DNA of 64,000 nt. Source: Massilia violaceinigra. GTDB lineage: Bacteria > Pseudomonadota > Gammaproteobacteria > Burkholderiales > Burkholderiaceae_D. The notes below the pieces were generated by a model. It made no database searches and was not told the DNA's origin. It was given only the letters and a program-made list of their open reading frames with translations. A program made the translations under genes and the position numbers. The stretch spans positions 682,001 through 746,000 of the forward strand of contig NZ_CP024608.1 of NCBI RefSeq assembly GCF_002752675.1, written 5' to 3'. Of the stretch, positions 36,866 to 47,119 are shown piece by piece. How positions within the stretch are numbered: the first letter of the stretch is position 1; each line of letters opens with the position of its first letter.

Positions 36866-39120
36866 TGAAAAAACAGTCACTGAGCACTTCCACTTCCCCG
36901 GCGTTGCGCCGCATTGCCGCCGGCGTCCTGCTGTGCTGCGCGGTCGCGGGGGCGCCAAGCCCCGCGCTGGCCGCCGCGGACGTTCCGGCCGCCCTCAATT
37001 TCGTCGGCGCCGACATCGAATCGGTCATCAAGGCGGTGGGCCATTACACCGGCATGACCTTCATTATCGATCCGCGCGTCAAGGGCACGCTGACCGTGAC
37101 GTCGGAAAAGCCGGTCACCAAGGCCCAGGCCTTTGGCCTGCTGACCTCGGCGCTGCGCCTGCAGGGCTACGCGGTGGTCACCGGCGACGGTTTCGCCAAG
37201 GTGGTGCCGGAAGCGGAAGCGAAGCTGCAATCGTCGCCGACCCAGGTCGGGGTGGGCGGGTCGGGCGTCAAGGGCGACCAGATCGCCACCCAGATTTTCC
37301 ATCTGAGCCACGAATCGGCGGCCAACCTGACCGCGGTGCTGCGTCCGCTCATTTCGCCGAACAATTCGATCATGGCCAACCCGGGCAATAACAGTCTGGT
37401 CATCACCGATTACGCCGACAACCTGCGCCGCCTGGCCAAGATCGTCGCCGCGCTCGACGCCCCGGTGGCGGCCGACCTCGACGTCATTCCCGTGCGCCAC
37501 GCGATCGCCTCGGACCTGGCGACCATGGTCAACAAGCTGATGGAACCGAGCGCCGGCGGCGATTCGGGCCGCATTTCGGTGGTGGCCGATCCGCGCACCA
37601 ACGCGGTGGTGCTGCGCGCGCCATCGCCGGCGCGCGCCAACCTGGCCAAGTCGCTGATCGCCAAGCTGGACCAGCCGACTTCGCAGGCCGGCAACGTCCA
37701 CGTCGTGTACCTGAAAAACGCCGACGCCACCAAGCTGGCGCAGACCTTGCGCGCGGTGGTCTCGTCCGATTCCTCGGCCCTGGGCCAGCAGCAGCAGGGC
37801 ACCACCGGCGGCAGCGTGGCCAGCGGCGGCGGCGCCTCCGGCAACAACCAGAGCGGCGGCAACAACAACCAGAACAGCGGCGCCGGCAACAGCATGGCCC
37901 AGCAGAGCCAGACCAGCGGCGGCAGCGGCGGCAGCGGGGCCGGTTTCATCCAGGCCGACGCTTCCACCAACACCCTGATCATCACCGCGCCGGACGCGGT
38001 CTACCGCAACCTGCGCGCCGTCATCGACCAGCTCGACGTGCGCCGCGCCCAGGTCTACATCGAATCCCTGATCGTCGAAGTCAGTGCCGATAACGCGGCC
38101 GAATTCGGCGTGCAGTGGCTCGGCCTGTCGGGCAACGAGGGTAGCAAGTACCGGGTCGGCGCGATCCAGCATTCGGTCGATGTAGCCCGCGATAACAACC
38201 TGCTGGCGCTGGCCAGCAAGGGAGTTGCCGCCACGCCGGGCGCCGGGCTGACCATCGGCCTGTTCAAACAGGTCGCGGGCGAACTTGGCCTCGGCGCGCT
38301 CGCCCATGCGATGCAAAACACGGGCAACGCCAACATCCTGTCGACCCCGAACATGCTCACGCTCGACAATGAACTGTCGACCATCAAGGTCGGCCAGAAC
38401 GTGCCGATCATCACCGGCAGCTTCACCACCAACACCGGTGGCGCCGCCGGCGGCAACCCGTTCCAGACCATCGAACGCAAGGACGTGGGCCTCACGCTCA
38501 AGGTGCGCCCGCAGATTTCCGAAGGCGGCACCATCAAGATGGCGATTTACCACGAGACCTCGGACGTGGCAAGCAACTCGGCCTCGGGCGTGATCACCAA
38601 CGTGCGCATCATCGAAAACAATGTGATCGCCGACGATGGCCAGATCATCGTGCTCGGCGGCCTGATCAAGGACGATACGAGGGACGGCGAAGATCGCGTG
38701 CGCGGCCTGGCCGACATTCCCGTGCTCGGCAACCTGTTCAAATACCGCAGCCGCAAGCGCAACAAGACCAACCTGATGGTGTTCCTGCGCCCGGTGATCG
38801 TGCGCAGCAAGGAAGACAGCAACGCCATCGCCACCGATCGCTACGACTTCATGCGCTCGGCCGGCCAGGCCACGGGCGGACCGAAGGACAGCATCGTGAT
38901 GCCCGATTACGGCACCCCGGTGCTGCCGCCGCTCAGCAACGGCCAGCCGCCGCCGGGCGGCGCCATGGCGCCAGTGCCGCCGCGCCCGGTTCCAGCGCCC
39001 GCCACGCCAGCCCCGGCCCCGGGCAGCACGACCGAGCGTCCCTTGAGCGCACCGGCCACGATCAACCCGGCCGACGTGAATATGTACCGTCCGGCCAAGC
39101 CGGCACCTGCGACCAAGTGA
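36862..39120 (+). CDS. gspD: type II secretion secretin GspD
   Basis: 752 residues. After the signal peptide come the N0 domain ([20 protein letters not shown]) and N1-N3 repeats, interrupted in N3 by a Gly/Ser/Asn/Gln-rich low-complexity segment (~305-355), then the secretin core ([51 protein letters not shown]). A Pro-rich C-terminal tail of ~80 residues follows; this is where a pilotin would bind if one exists. It forms the outer-membrane gate. Confidence 0.96.
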   Translation: MMKKQSLSTSTSPALRRIAAGVLLCCAVAGAPSPALAAADVPAALNFVGADIESVIKAVGHYTGMTFIIDPRVKGTLTVTSEKPVTKAQAFGLLTSALRLQGYAVVTGDGFAKVVPEAEAKLQSSPTQVGVGGSGVKGDQIATQIFHLSHESAANLTAVLRPLISPNNSIMANPGNNSLVITDYADNLRRLAKIVAALDAPVAADLDVIPVRHAIASDLATMVNKLMEPSAGGDSGRISVVADPRTNAVVLRAPSPARANLAKSLIAKLDQPTSQAGNVHVVYLKNADATKLAQTLRAVVSSDSSALGQQQQGTTGGSVASGGGASGNNQSGGNNNQNSGAGNSMAQQSQTSGGSGGSGAGFIQADASTNTLIITAPDAVYRNLRAVIDQLDVRRAQVYIESLIVEVSADNAAEFGVQWLGLSGNEGSKYRVGAIQHSVDVARDNNLLALASKGVAATPGAGLTIGLFKQVAGELGLGALAHAMQNTGNANILSTPNMLTLDNELSTIKVGQNVPIITGSFTTNTGGAAGGNPFQTIERKDVGLTLKVRPQISEGGTIKMAIYHETSDVASNSASGVITNVRIIENNVIADDGQIIVLGGLIKDDTRDGEDRVRGLADIPVLGNLFKYRSRKRNKTNLMVFLRPVIVRSKEDSNAIATDRYDFMRSAGQATGGPKDSIVMPDYGTPVLPPLSNGQPPPGGAMAPVPPRPVPAPATPAPAPGSTTERPLSAPATINPADVNMYRPAKPAPATK

Positions 39121-39130
39121 TGACAGAGCG

Positions 39131-40576
39131 ATGAGCAATCTTTTACCTTACGCTTTCGCGCGCGACTTCGGCGTGCTGGCGCGCTCGCCCGACAACGGCG
39201 AGCATCCGATCGAAGTGTGGGTCTCGGGCGCCACCGCGCCGGCGGCGATCGCCGAAGTGTCGCGCCGTTTCGGGCGCATCGCGCTGCGCTCGATGGACCG
39301 CGCCGACCTGGAGGCGGCCATTGCCAGCGCCTACGCCGGCGCCGGCGGCGACGCCTCGCAGGTGGCCGACGAATTCGATGCCGACCTCGATCTGACCAAG
39401 CTGCTGCAGGACGTGCCGGCCATCGAAGACTTGCTCGAATCGTCCGACGACGCGCCGGTGATCCGCATGATCAACGCGCTGCTCACGCAATCGCTGCGCG
39501 AAGGCGCTTCCGACATCCACATCGAGCCGTTCGAGCAAACCTCCGTGGTGCGCTTTCGCATCGACGGCTCCCTGCGCGACGTAGTCCGTCCGCGCAAGGC
39601 CATCCACGCCTCGCTGATCTCGCGTATCAAGATCATGGCGCAGCTCGACATCGCCGAAAAGCGCTTGCCGCAGGATGGCCGCATCACCCTGCGCGTGGGC
39701 GGCAAACCGGTCGACGTGCGCGTCTCGACCCTGCCGACCGGCCATGGCGAGCGCGCTGTATTGCGTTTGCTCGACAAGGAAGCCGGCCGCCTCGACCTGT
39801 CGCACCTGGGCATGAACGCCGCCCTGCTGCCGCAGTTCGATGAACTGATCAACCAGCCGCACGGCATCGTGCTGGTCACCGGGCCGACCGGTTCCGGCAA
39901 GACCACCACGCTGTACGCGGCTTTGACGCGCCTGAACGCGTCGACCACCAACATCCTGACCGTGGAAGACCCGATCGAGTACGACCTGATCGGCGTCGGC
40001 CAGACCCAGGTCAACGCCCGCATCGACATGAGTTTTTCCAAGGCCCTGCGCGCGATCCTGCGCCAGGATCCGGACGTGATCATGATCGGCGAGATCCGCG
40101 ATCTGGAAACGGCGCAGATCGCGGTCCAGGCCTCGCTCACGGGCCACCTGGTGCTGGCCACCCTGCACACCAACGATGCGGCGGCGGCGGTCACGCGTCT
40201 GCTCGACATGGGGATCGAACCGTTCCTGCTGTCGTCGTCGCTGCTGGGCGTGATGGCGCAGCGCCTGGTGCGAAAACTGTGCGAGCACTGCAAGGTGCGC
40301 GACGAGGTCGAAACGCCGCAGGGCCGCACGGTGCAGTGGAAGGCGGTCGGCTGCGACAAATGCGGCCAGACCGGCTATCACGGCCGGGTTGGCGTGTACG
40401 AGCTGCTGGAAACGAACGACAAGATCAGCGCCCAGATCCACAACCGCGCTTCCGAAGCCGAGATCCGCACCGCGGCCCAGGCCAGCGGCATGAAAACCAT
40501 GCGCGAAGATGGCCAGCGCTGGCTCGACAACGGTACCACCACGCAGGCTGAATTGCTGCGCGTGACCAAGGACTAG
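39131..40576 (+). CDS. gspE: type II secretion ATPase GspE
   Basis: 481 residues. An N-terminal N1E domain (~1-110) is followed by the ATPase core with Walker [10 protein letters not shown] (around residue 255), the Asp box ([21 protein letters not shown] is part of it), a Walker B region ([11 protein letters not shown]) and the His box ([10 protein letters not shown]). Four cysteines in two CxxC pairs (CEHC and CDKC, about 384-410) form the zinc-binding C-terminal subdomain of GspE. It drives pseudopilus assembly, docking on GspL and GspF. Confidence 0.96.
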   Translation: MSNLLPYAFARDFGVLARSPDNGEHPIEVWVSGATAPAAIAEVSRRFGRIALRSMDRADLEAAIASAYAGAGGDASQVADEFDADLDLTKLLQDVPAIEDLLESSDDAPVIRMINALLTQSLREGASDIHIEPFEQTSVVRFRIDGSLRDVVRPRKAIHASLISRIKIMAQLDIAEKRLPQDGRITLRVGGKPVDVRVSTLPTGHGERAVLRLLDKEAGRLDLSHLGMNAALLPQFDELINQPHGIVLVTGPTGSGKTTTLYAALTRLNASTTNILTVEDPIEYDLIGVGQTQVNARIDMSFSKALRAILRQDPDVIMIGEIRDLETAQIAVQASLTGHLVLATLHTNDAAAAVTRLLDMGIEPFLLSSSLLGVMAQRLVRKLCEHCKVRDEVETPQGRTVQWKAVGCDKCGQTGYHGRVGVYELLETNDKISAQIHNRASEAEIRTAAQASGMKTMREDGQRWLDNGTTTQAELLRVTKD

Positions 40577-40586
40577 GCCGACCACG

Positions 40587-41807
40587 ATGCCCGCATTCCG
40601 TTATGAAGCCGTCGATGGCGACGGCGCCACCCGCAAGGGCGTGGTCAACGCCGACAGCGCCCGTTCGGCGCGCGCCGACCTGCGCCTGCAGGGCCTGACC
40701 CCGCTCACGGTCGACGCCATCGCCGCCCAGCTCGACGCCGCCGGCGTGGAGAAAAGCCGCGGCTTCGGCGAGCGTCTGTCGCAGGTCGAACTGGCGCTGT
40801 TCACGCGCCAGCTGGCCAGCTTGCTGGAGGCCGGCCTGCCGCTCGAACAGGCGTTTACCGCGCTGCTGGAACAGGCCGAGCGCCCGTATGTGCGCGACCT
40901 GGTAGCCTCGATCCGCTCGGAAGTGATGGGCGGCGCCTCGTTTTCCGACGCGCTGTCGCGCCACCCGCGCGACTTTGCCGAAATCTACCGGGCGCTGGTC
41001 GCTTCGGGCGAGCAGATCGGCCACCTGGCGCGCGTGCTCTCGCGCCTGGCCGACTACATCGAACGGCGCAACGCGCTGGTGCAGAAGGTGCGCCTGGCGT
41101 TCACCTACCCGGCCATCGTCACCGTGGTGGCGTTCGCGATCGTGATCTTCCTGCTCACCTACGTGGTGCCGCAGATCGTCTCGGTATTCGCCAACACCAA
41201 GCAAAAGCTGCCGCTGCTGACCGTCATGATGCTGGCGGTGTCGAATTTCGTGCGCGCCTACGGTATCTTCGTCGGCATCCTGCTCGTGGCGGCCTTCTGG
41301 CTGTGGCGGCGCGCGCTGCGCAATCCCGTGCTCAAGCGCCAGTGGCACACCTGGCTGCTGACGGCCCCGGTGTACGGCAAATTCGAGCGCAGCCTGAACA
41401 CGGCGCGCTTCGCCAGTACCCTGGCCATTACCACCGGCTCGGGCGTGCCGATCCTGCGCGCGCTCGATACCAGCCGCGACACCTTGTCGAACGTGGCGAT
41501 GAAGGAACTGGTCGAGCAGGCCAGCGCCAGCGTGCGCGAAGGCGTCAGCCTGGCGCGCGCGCTGTCGGCCCAGAAGCACTTTCCGCCGATGCTGATCCAT
41601 ATGATCCGCGCCGGCGAGATCACCGGCGAACTGCCCGCCATGCTGGAACGGGCCGCCAATTCGCAGCAGCAGGACCTGGAGCGGCGCACGCTGACCATCG
41701 CCGGCCTGCTCGAACCGGTGCTCATCCTGGCCATGGGCGTGGTGGTGCTGCTGATCGTGCTCGCGGTGCTGATGCCTATTATTGAAATCAATCAGCTGGT
41801 GCGGTAA
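40587..41807 (+). CDS. gspF: type II secretion inner-membrane protein GspF
   Basis: 406 residues with two T2SSF domains, separated by membrane spans (FTYPAIVTVVAFAIVIFLLTYVVP and GIFVGILLVAAFWLWRRAL), and a C-terminal span (GLLEPVLILAMGVVVLLIVLAVLMPI). Segments FTRQLASLLEAGLPLEQAF and FASTLAITTGSGVPILRAL mark the two repeats. It is the platform subunit around which the ATPase works, 10 bases after gspE. Confidence 0.96.
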   Translation: MPAFRYEAVDGDGATRKGVVNADSARSARADLRLQGLTPLTVDAIAAQLDAAGVEKSRGFGERLSQVELALFTRQLASLLEAGLPLEQAFTALLEQAERPYVRDLVASIRSEVMGGASFSDALSRHPRDFAEIYRALVASGEQIGHLARVLSRLADYIERRNALVQKVRLAFTYPAIVTVVAFAIVIFLLTYVVPQIVSVFANTKQKLPLLTVMMLAVSNFVRAYGIFVGILLVAAFWLWRRALRNPVLKRQWHTWLLTAPVYGKFERSLNTARFASTLAITTGSGVPILRALDTSRDTLSNVAMKELVEQASASVREGVSLARALSAQKHFPPMLIHMIRAGEITGELPAMLERAANSQQQDLERRTLTIAGLLEPVLILAMGVVVLLIVLAVLMPIIEINQLVR

Positions 41808-41818
41808 AAAGGAATGTA

Positions 41819-42433
41819 ATGAAGCGTTTGCCAATAGTTGTTAGCCTGATTGCCGTGGTCTTCCTGTCGGCCTCGATCGCGTACTGGGCCATGCAGTTCT
41901 TCCGGGGCGAGCAGCGTCCGATCGTGGCCGTGGCCAGCGCGCCCGACCCGGTGCCGGCGCCCGACGCCGCCGCCACCCTGTTCGGCGGCCAGGCCGCCAC
42001 CGTGGTGGTCAGCAATTACCAGCTGACCGGCGTGGTCTCGGCCGGGCGCGACAGCGTCGCCATCCTGGTGTCCGACGGCCAGCCGCCGCGCGCGCTCAAG
42101 GTGGGCAAGGAGATCGCCCCGGGCGTGACCGTCACCTCGGTGTTCCCGCGCTATATCACCCTGTCCGAAGGCGGGGTCGAGAAACGCATCGAGCTGGCCA
42201 CCGACCCCAAACCCGGTGCCGAGATGGCGCCGCCGATGCCGATGCCGCCGAGCGACAACGGCGCGCAGAACCAGAGCCAGAACCAGCAGCCGCCGCCGCC
42301 GTCCGAACCGCCCCAGGCCCCCGGCCTGAGCCCGGAACCGCCGCAGAACGCGCCGCCGTCGGCGCCGCCGCCGCAAATGCCGGCCCCGACCCGCACCATG
42401 GTCAGCCCCGGCAACCAGCCCGCAACCCAATAA
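41819..42433 (+). CDS. gspC: short GspC-like type II secretion protein
   Basis: 204 residues. One N-terminal membrane span (PIVVSLIAVVFLSASIAYWAMQF) is followed by a homology-region-like domain (ATLFGGQ, NYQLTGVVSAGRDSVAILVSDGQPPRALKVGKEI, VTVTSVFPRYITLSEGGVEKRIEL), which contacts GspD. The usual C-terminal PDZ or coiled coil is replaced by a ~70-residue Pro/Gln/Asn-rich tail. It sits at the end of the operon instead of at the start. Confidence 0.82.
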   Translation: MKRLPIVVSLIAVVFLSASIAYWAMQFFRGEQRPIVAVASAPDPVPAPDAAATLFGGQAATVVVSNYQLTGVVSAGRDSVAILVSDGQPPRALKVGKEIAPGVTVTSVFPRYITLSEGGVEKRIELATDPKPGAEMAPPMPMPPSDNGAQNQSQNQQPPPPSEPPQAPGLSPEPPQNAPPSAPPPQMPAPTRTMVSPGNQPATQ

Positions 42434-42440
42434 GCGGCGC

Positions 42441-44675
42441 ATGAAGCGGTTGCGCATCCTGGCCGCGGCCTGCGCCCTGGGCTGGCACGCCGGCGCGGCG
42501 CTGGCCCAGTCGGTGGCCCCGGCCACGCCTGCCGGCGTCGCGGTGCCTGCCCGTCCGAAGGTGGCGCTGGTGCTCTCGGGCGGCGGCGCGCGCGGCTTTG
42601 CCCACATCGGCGTGCTGCGCGTACTGCGCGAACTGCACGTACCGGTCGACATCGTGGTCGGCACCAGCATGGGCAGCGTGATCGGCGGTGCCTACGCGGC
42701 CGGCTCCTCGGTGTCCGACCTGGAACAGATGGCGCGCCTGACCGACTGGGACCGCGTGGTGGCCGACCGCCCGGCGCGCGAAGACCTCGAATTCCGGCGC
42801 CGCGAAGAAGACGTGCTGCTGCCGTCCCGCATCGAGTTCGGCGTGCACCGCGACGGCATGTCGCTGCCGCCGGCCGCCGCCGGCAATGCCGCGCTCGAAC
42901 TTGCCCTGGCGCGCCTGCTGCCGGCCGGCACGCGCGACCGCCCCGTCAATCAACTCAGCTTGCCGTTTCGCTCGGTCGCTTCCGACCTGGTCACGGGCGA
43001 GCTGGTCGACCTGGTCGACACCCCGCTGTTTCTGACCATGCGCGCCTCGCTCGCCGTGCCGGGCGTGTTCGCGCCGGTGCGCGTGAACCAGCGCCTGGTG
43101 GTCGACGGCGGCCTGGTGCGCAACCTGCCGATCGACCTGGCGCGCAAGATGGGCGCCGACATCATCATCGCCGTCAACGTCGGCACCCCGCTGGCGCCCG
43201 AGAAAAACCTCGGCAGCGCGCTCGGTGTGGCGCAGCAGATGATCAACATCCTGACCGAACAGAACGTGCAGCGCTCGATCCGCGAACTCGGTCCGGCCGA
43301 CGTGCTCATTTCGCCCGAGCTGAGCGGCACCAGTTTTCTGGATTTTCGCAATATCGACAGCGCCATCAAGGGTGGCGAACTGGCCGCGCGCGAACTGTCG
43401 CAGCGCCTGGCATCGCTGGCGCTGCCGGCCGGCGAGTACGCGCTGTTCGAAAACAACCGGCTGGCCACGCCGCCGCTGTCGGACACGGCGCTGCCGCTGG
43501 CCGAGGTCAAGGTCGAGAGCAGCGGGCGCATCAACCCGAAAATCCTGCAGGTGCAGTCCGGTCTTGCGCAGGGACAGACGCGCACGCGCGAACAGGTGCG
43601 GCGCGCCGCCAACAGCCTGTACGGACGCGGCGACCTGGAGCGGGTCGAAACCGACATCGAGGATGAGGGCGGCCAGCGCGCCGTCGCCATCCGCGCCACC
43701 GAATCGGGCTGGACCAGCAGCCGCCTGCGCGTGGGCCTGGAACTGGCCAGCGACTTCGACGACGCCAACCGCTTCGCCCTGAAGGTGATGCACGTGCGTT
43801 CGTCCATGAATCCGTGGGGCGGCGAATTGCGCACCAGCGCCCAGATCGGCGACGAGCGCGGCATCGGCATGCAGTTCCACCAGCCGCTCGGCGCCGGCTC
43901 GCCCTGGTATGTGGCGCCCGAGGCCCAGTACGGTTCGAGTTCGGTCGACCTGTTCAAGGAAGGCCGGCGCCAGAGCCGCTACGCCTTCTCGCAGCGTTCG
44001 GTGCGCTTCGTGGTGGGGCGCGAACTGGGCACCTGGGGCGACGTGCAGGGCGGCATGGTGCGCCAGCACCTGGGCGCGCGCGCCGTGATCCCCGAACAAG
44101 GGAACGGCGAGCGCGCGGCCAGCACCTATCACTACCTGCGCTACCGGGTCGACACGCTCGATTCGCTCGGCTTTCCCAGCCGCGGCTACCTGCTCGACTC
44201 CCAGCTCAGGGGCTGGGGCAGCGGGGCCGACGGCGCCGGCGCGATGGCGCAGTTTTCCCTGCTCGGCCTGGGCGCCTTCCGCACGCGCGACTGGGCCGGC
44301 CACGTGTACGGCGAATATGCGATCGCCAGCAGCGGTGACGCGCCGCTCAGCCTGGGCGGCTTCTTGCGCCTGTCCGGCTCGCTGCCGGAATCGGTCGAGG
44401 GCAACCGCATCGCCTTCGGGCGGCTGGTCATGGCGCGCCGCATCGGCGCCTTGCCCGTGACCCTGGGCGGCACCGTGCGCGCCGGTTTTTCGCTGGAAGC
44501 CGGCGGCGCCTTCGACCGCTCGCAACAGGAGGCGGCGCAGAGCGGCGCATCCTTCAAGCAAGCCGTCAGCGGCTTCCTGTCGGTCGATACGCGCTTCGGG
44601 CCGGTGTATGTGGGCGCCGGCAAGACCGTGCACGGCGCCGGCACCGCCTACCTGTTTCTCGGGCCGATCTGGTAG
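42441..44675 (+). CDS. PlpD-like patatin phospholipase autotransporter (type Vd)
   Basis: 744 residues. A signal peptide (~1-22) precedes a patatin domain with oxyanion motif SGGGARG (46-52), nucleophile Ser76 in GTSMG and the catalytic DGG near residue 220. A POTRA-like region (LAEVKVESSGRINPKILQVQ) and a ~350-residue BamA/Omp85-type beta barrel ending in YLFLGPIW follow. This is the domain order of PlpD-type autotransporters, which display or release a phospholipase. It starts seven bases after gspC, so it is probably in the same transcript. Confidence 0.9.
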   Translation: MKRLRILAAACALGWHAGAALAQSVAPATPAGVAVPARPKVALVLSGGGARGFAHIGVLRVLRELHVPVDIVVGTSMGSVIGGAYAAGSSVSDLEQMARLTDWDRVVADRPAREDLEFRRREEDVLLPSRIEFGVHRDGMSLPPAAAGNAALELALARLLPAGTRDRPVNQLSLPFRSVASDLVTGELVDLVDTPLFLTMRASLAVPGVFAPVRVNQRLVVDGGLVRNLPIDLARKMGADIIIAVNVGTPLAPEKNLGSALGVAQQMINILTEQNVQRSIRELGPADVLISPELSGTSFLDFRNIDSAIKGGELAARELSQRLASLALPAGEYALFENNRLATPPLSDTALPLAEVKVESSGRINPKILQVQSGLAQGQTRTREQVRRAANSLYGRGDLERVETDIEDEGGQRAVAIRATESGWTSSRLRVGLELASDFDDANRFALKVMHVRSSMNPWGGELRTSAQIGDERGIGMQFHQPLGAGSPWYVAPEAQYGSSSVDLFKEGRRQSRYAFSQRSVRFVVGRELGTWGDVQGGMVRQHLGARAVIPEQGNGERAASTYHYLRYRVDTLDSLGFPSRGYLLDSQLRGWGSGADGAGAMAQFSLLGLGAFRTRDWAGHVYGEYAIASSGDAPLSLGGFLRLSGSLPESVEGNRIAFGRLVMARRIGALPVTLGGTVRAGFSLEAGGAFDRSQQEAAQSGASFKQAVSGFLSVDTRFGPVYVGAGKTVHGAGTAYLFLGPIW

Positions 44676-44681
44676 GCGCGG

Positions 44682-45416
44682 CTAAGTACGGCGCAGGGCG
44701 GTGAAGGCGCTCGACTCCCACGATTGAAAGCCGAGCAGCAGGGTGACGCCGTTGCGCTCCTCGCTGGCCAGGCGGCGGTCGGCCTGGTGCAGGCGCGCCA
44801 GTTCGGCCGCCAGCTGCTGGATTTTCACCAGCAGTTCGCGCGAACTGCCCAGCGACAGGCGCGCGGGCAGGCACATCAGCGTTTCGCCGGCGCCATCGAA
44901 ACGGCCGCGGAAGTAATCCTCCACCACATGCTCACGAAAATACTGCTGCACCGGCCCGTCCGGCAGCCAGCGGAAGGTGGTCGACACGCGCATGCTGTAG
45001 CGGTTCAGGGGCTTGAGTTCGATCAGGCCGAGGCGGTCCAGTTCCACCATCAGGCCGATGCATTCCGGCTCGCTCAGTCGATAGGTTTCGATGATCTGGT
45101 CGAGCGTCCAGTTGCCCAGGCAGCAGATGGCGACCAGCAGCAGGCGCGGATTGGCCATCAGCGACTTTTCCTGGGTCGGGGTGAGCGTATCGGCCTGGGG
45201 ACGGGCGTCGGCGGCGCGGCGCAGCACGTCTTCGAGCGGCACCCCGGCCGCCTTGCAGATTTGCGCCAGGCGCGACAAGGCCATATCTTTCTGGCCGAAC
45301 ATCCGTTTGACGCTCGACTCGCTCATGCCGATGCGCGCGGCCAGCGCCTTGTAGGTGATGCCCGCCGCGCGCAACTCCGCGCGCAACACTTGTATGACCA
45401 GCTCAGGTGAGCTCAT
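44682..45416 (-). CDS. XRE-family transcriptional regulator with a C-terminal effector-like region
   Basis: 244 residues. An N-terminal helix-turn-helix of the Cro/C1 type (ITYKALAARIGMSESSVKRMFGQ) is followed by a ~170-residue part containing WTLDQIIETYRLSEPECIGLMVELDRLGLIEL, itself resembling a second winged helix. No enzyme motif. It converges with the PlpD-like gene (six bases apart) and is divergent from the outer-membrane protein gene at 45560, a possible target. Confidence 0.85.
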   Translation of the reverse strand: MSSPELVIQVLRAELRAAGITYKALAARIGMSESSVKRMFGQKDMALSRLAQICKAAGVPLEDVLRRAADARPQADTLTPTQEKSLMANPRLLLVAICCLGNWTLDQIIETYRLSEPECIGLMVELDRLGLIELKPLNRYSMRVSTTFRWLPDGPVQQYFREHVVEDYFRGRFDGAGETLMCLPARLSLGSSRELLVKIQQLAAELARLHQADRRLASEERNGVTLLLGFQSWESSAFTALRRT

Positions 45417-45559
45417 GCGATTCCTTTGATGGCGAAATGTACAGTTATCCGATACTCAATGTACCGAATTTCAATGCTTCGCACAAGCAGATAGGACTTT
45501 TTGAGGAAAAGCAGGACACTGGCGTCATACCAGAAACGTCTACGCCCGAAAGAGAACCG

Positions 45560-46132
45560 ATGCCGAAACCCCCCCTGCTTGCCGCCCTCCTGCTGACCGT
45601 GTTCAGCGGTGCCGCCAGCGGCGCCAGTTACGGCGACACCAGCCCGATCTATGCGGGCGGCGGGGCAGGGCGGATGCAGTTCAATGCGGACTGCGGCGGC
45701 CCTCGGCAATGCAAGGGGCAGGACAATGGCAGCGGCAAGCTGTTCGCCGGCTTCAACTTTGCACCGTTCAGCGTGTGGCAGGGTTCCGAGCTGACCAGTT
45801 CGCTTGAATTGGTGGGCTACCGCGGCGGCAAGGCGAGTCTGGGGCAGCGCGGCGCGGCCTCGTTTGGCGGCGCGGGGCTGTCGTACCGCATCAGTTCGCG
45901 CGAGACCGATGCTGTGTCGGTGCATGCAAGGGTAGGGATGACGCGGCTGTCGGGCAAGTTCGATGGCGCTTCAAGCGCATCGACTGGCGTGACGGGCGGA
46001 GTGGGGATGGCGTATGCGCTCGACAAGCATCTGTCGCTGACCGCCGACTATGATTTGCTCAGGGCCAGTTTTGGCGCCTTGGCACGCACGCATGTGCATT
46101 TATTGACGTTAGGCGCCGCCTACAAGTTCTAG
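45560..46132 (+). CDS. predicted outer-membrane beta-barrel protein
   Basis: 190 residues. A signal peptide (MPKPPLLAALLLTVFSGAASG) and alternating beta-strand pattern end in YKF, the aromatic C-terminus typical of outer-membrane barrels. An internal CGGPRQC motif may form a disulfide loop. The fold resembles small OmpA/OmpW/PagP-like 8-stranded barrels (GLSYRISSRETDAVSVHARVG, LSLTADYDLL). The start chosen (45560) begins at the signal peptide; the frame is open upstream. Confidence 0.75.
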   Translation: MPKPPLLAALLLTVFSGAASGASYGDTSPIYAGGGAGRMQFNADCGGPRQCKGQDNGSGKLFAGFNFAPFSVWQGSELTSSLELVGYRGGKASLGQRGAASFGGAGLSYRISSRETDAVSVHARVGMTRLSGKFDGASSASTGVTGGVGMAYALDKHLSLTADYDLLRASFGALARTHVHLLTLGAAYKF

Positions 46133-46173
46133 GCGGCGCGCACCAAGGCGGTGCACACAAGGATGGCCTGATC

Positions 46174-46197
46174 GCGGGCGCCCGCCGGGGCGCCCGC
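46174..46197. other. GC-rich hairpin downstream of the outer-membrane protein gene
   Basis: A perfect 9-bp stem, GCGGGCGCC (46174-46182) with GGCGCCCGC (46189-46197) and a six-base loop. No T run follows, so termination would need Rho or another factor. It lies 41 bases after the barrel gene stop. Confidence 0.45.
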
Positions 46198-46352
46198 TGG
46201 CGGCCCCTGGAATTCGTTCAACAATCATGAGAGGACGGCTACGCCGTCATCGCTGCGCTGTACCGTGCCGGCTTCGAGCAAGCTTGGGCGTGCATTGCGG
46301 TCAGGCCCATTTCGCTGCCCATCCAGGGCGGAATTTCCGGAGGGACTTTGCT

Positions 46353-46838
46353 ATGGAACAAGTAACGACATATTTGCCGGTCACCTGTTTGGCGGAAACT
46401 GGCGAAAGCTGGTACCGCGGTCTCGATTCCAACCCGTCCGAGTACTTGCTGGCCAGGGTCAACCTGGCGGCAGAACGATGGGCTGCACATCCCTTACTCG
46501 ATATCAGGCTCAATTTCGCCACATTATTTAACCAGCCCAACCCGGGCGGTAAGCCGGACGAGACGGAAAATAGCGAAGTGGAGATGATCGGCCAGAAAAT
46601 CTATGCTTATCTCAAGGACGCCGGTCCAGCCCTGCACGTGGCGACGTTTACTACCGGAATACTCAAGGAATGGGTTTTTTACCTGGGTAATCGTCAAGCG
46701 GTCCCGGCAATCCATGAAAAAATTCAATCCGAGATCAGGTCGCACGACGTGGAATGCGCGGGGCAGTCCGATCCCGCGTGGAAGGAATTTGCGTCCATTT
46801 TGAGCAAATGCCATATCCGCAAGAACGTGCATTCATAG
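46353..46838 (+). CDS. DUF695-like cytoplasmic protein
   Basis: 161 residues from ATG 46353, with GGAGG upstream. Segments YLLARVNLAAERWAAHPLLDIRLNFATLFNQP, SEVEMIGQKIYAYLKDAGPALHVATFTTG and KEWVFYLGNRQAV resemble the DUF695 family (proteins with an acidic E-x(3)-E-L pattern and a G-x-x-E/R-F/W-x-x-Y stretch). Function unknown. The longer upstream frame is not preferred because it has no ribosome-binding site. The family match is by eye. Confidence 0.65.
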   Translation: MEQVTTYLPVTCLAETGESWYRGLDSNPSEYLLARVNLAAERWAAHPLLDIRLNFATLFNQPNPGGKPDETENSEVEMIGQKIYAYLKDAGPALHVATFTTGILKEWVFYLGNRQAVPAIHEKIQSEIRSHDVECAGQSDPAWKEFASILSKCHIRKNVHS

Positions 46839-46906
46839 GGGACCGGGTAGGTGCCCGCTGGCGGCCATAGAACCGGCGGAGCAACGGCATTAAAGCGCGC
46901 GCCCGG

Positions 46907-47107
46907 TTAATCCGGCTCCGGTTCCAGCTTGGCCTTCTTGAGCGCGCGCTTGGCCGCCTGGCGCTCCTGCGCCGGACCCTTGGCATGCGGCCCGGCGGCG
47001 CGCAGCTTGGCTGCCACGGCCACCGGATTGCGCACCTTGGCAACCTGCTGCGTGGGCTTGACCGTGATGCGCATCTTTTGCCGCGTCGCCAGTGCCTTGT
47101 TTGCCAT
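46907..47107 (-). CDS. small basic protein of unknown function
   Basis: 66 residues, rich in Lys, Arg, Ala and Gln (MANKALATRQKMRITVKP, then ERQAAKRALKKAKLEPEPD). It starts 12 bases after the hslU stop, with GGAGGGCGC upstream, so it is likely the last gene of the hslVU operon. No domain recognised. The composition suggests nucleic acid or ribosome association, but this is only inference. Confidence 0.65.
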   Translation of the reverse strand: MANKALATRQKMRITVKPTQQVAKVRNPVAVAAKLRAAGPHAKGPAQERQAAKRALKKAKLEPEPD

Positions 47108-47119
47108 TGCGCGCCCTCC

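Noticed and set aside
36877..39138. 753-codon reverse-strand open frame opposite gspD
   Set aside because: Shadow of the secretin gene in GC-rich DNA; no domain, no start signal.
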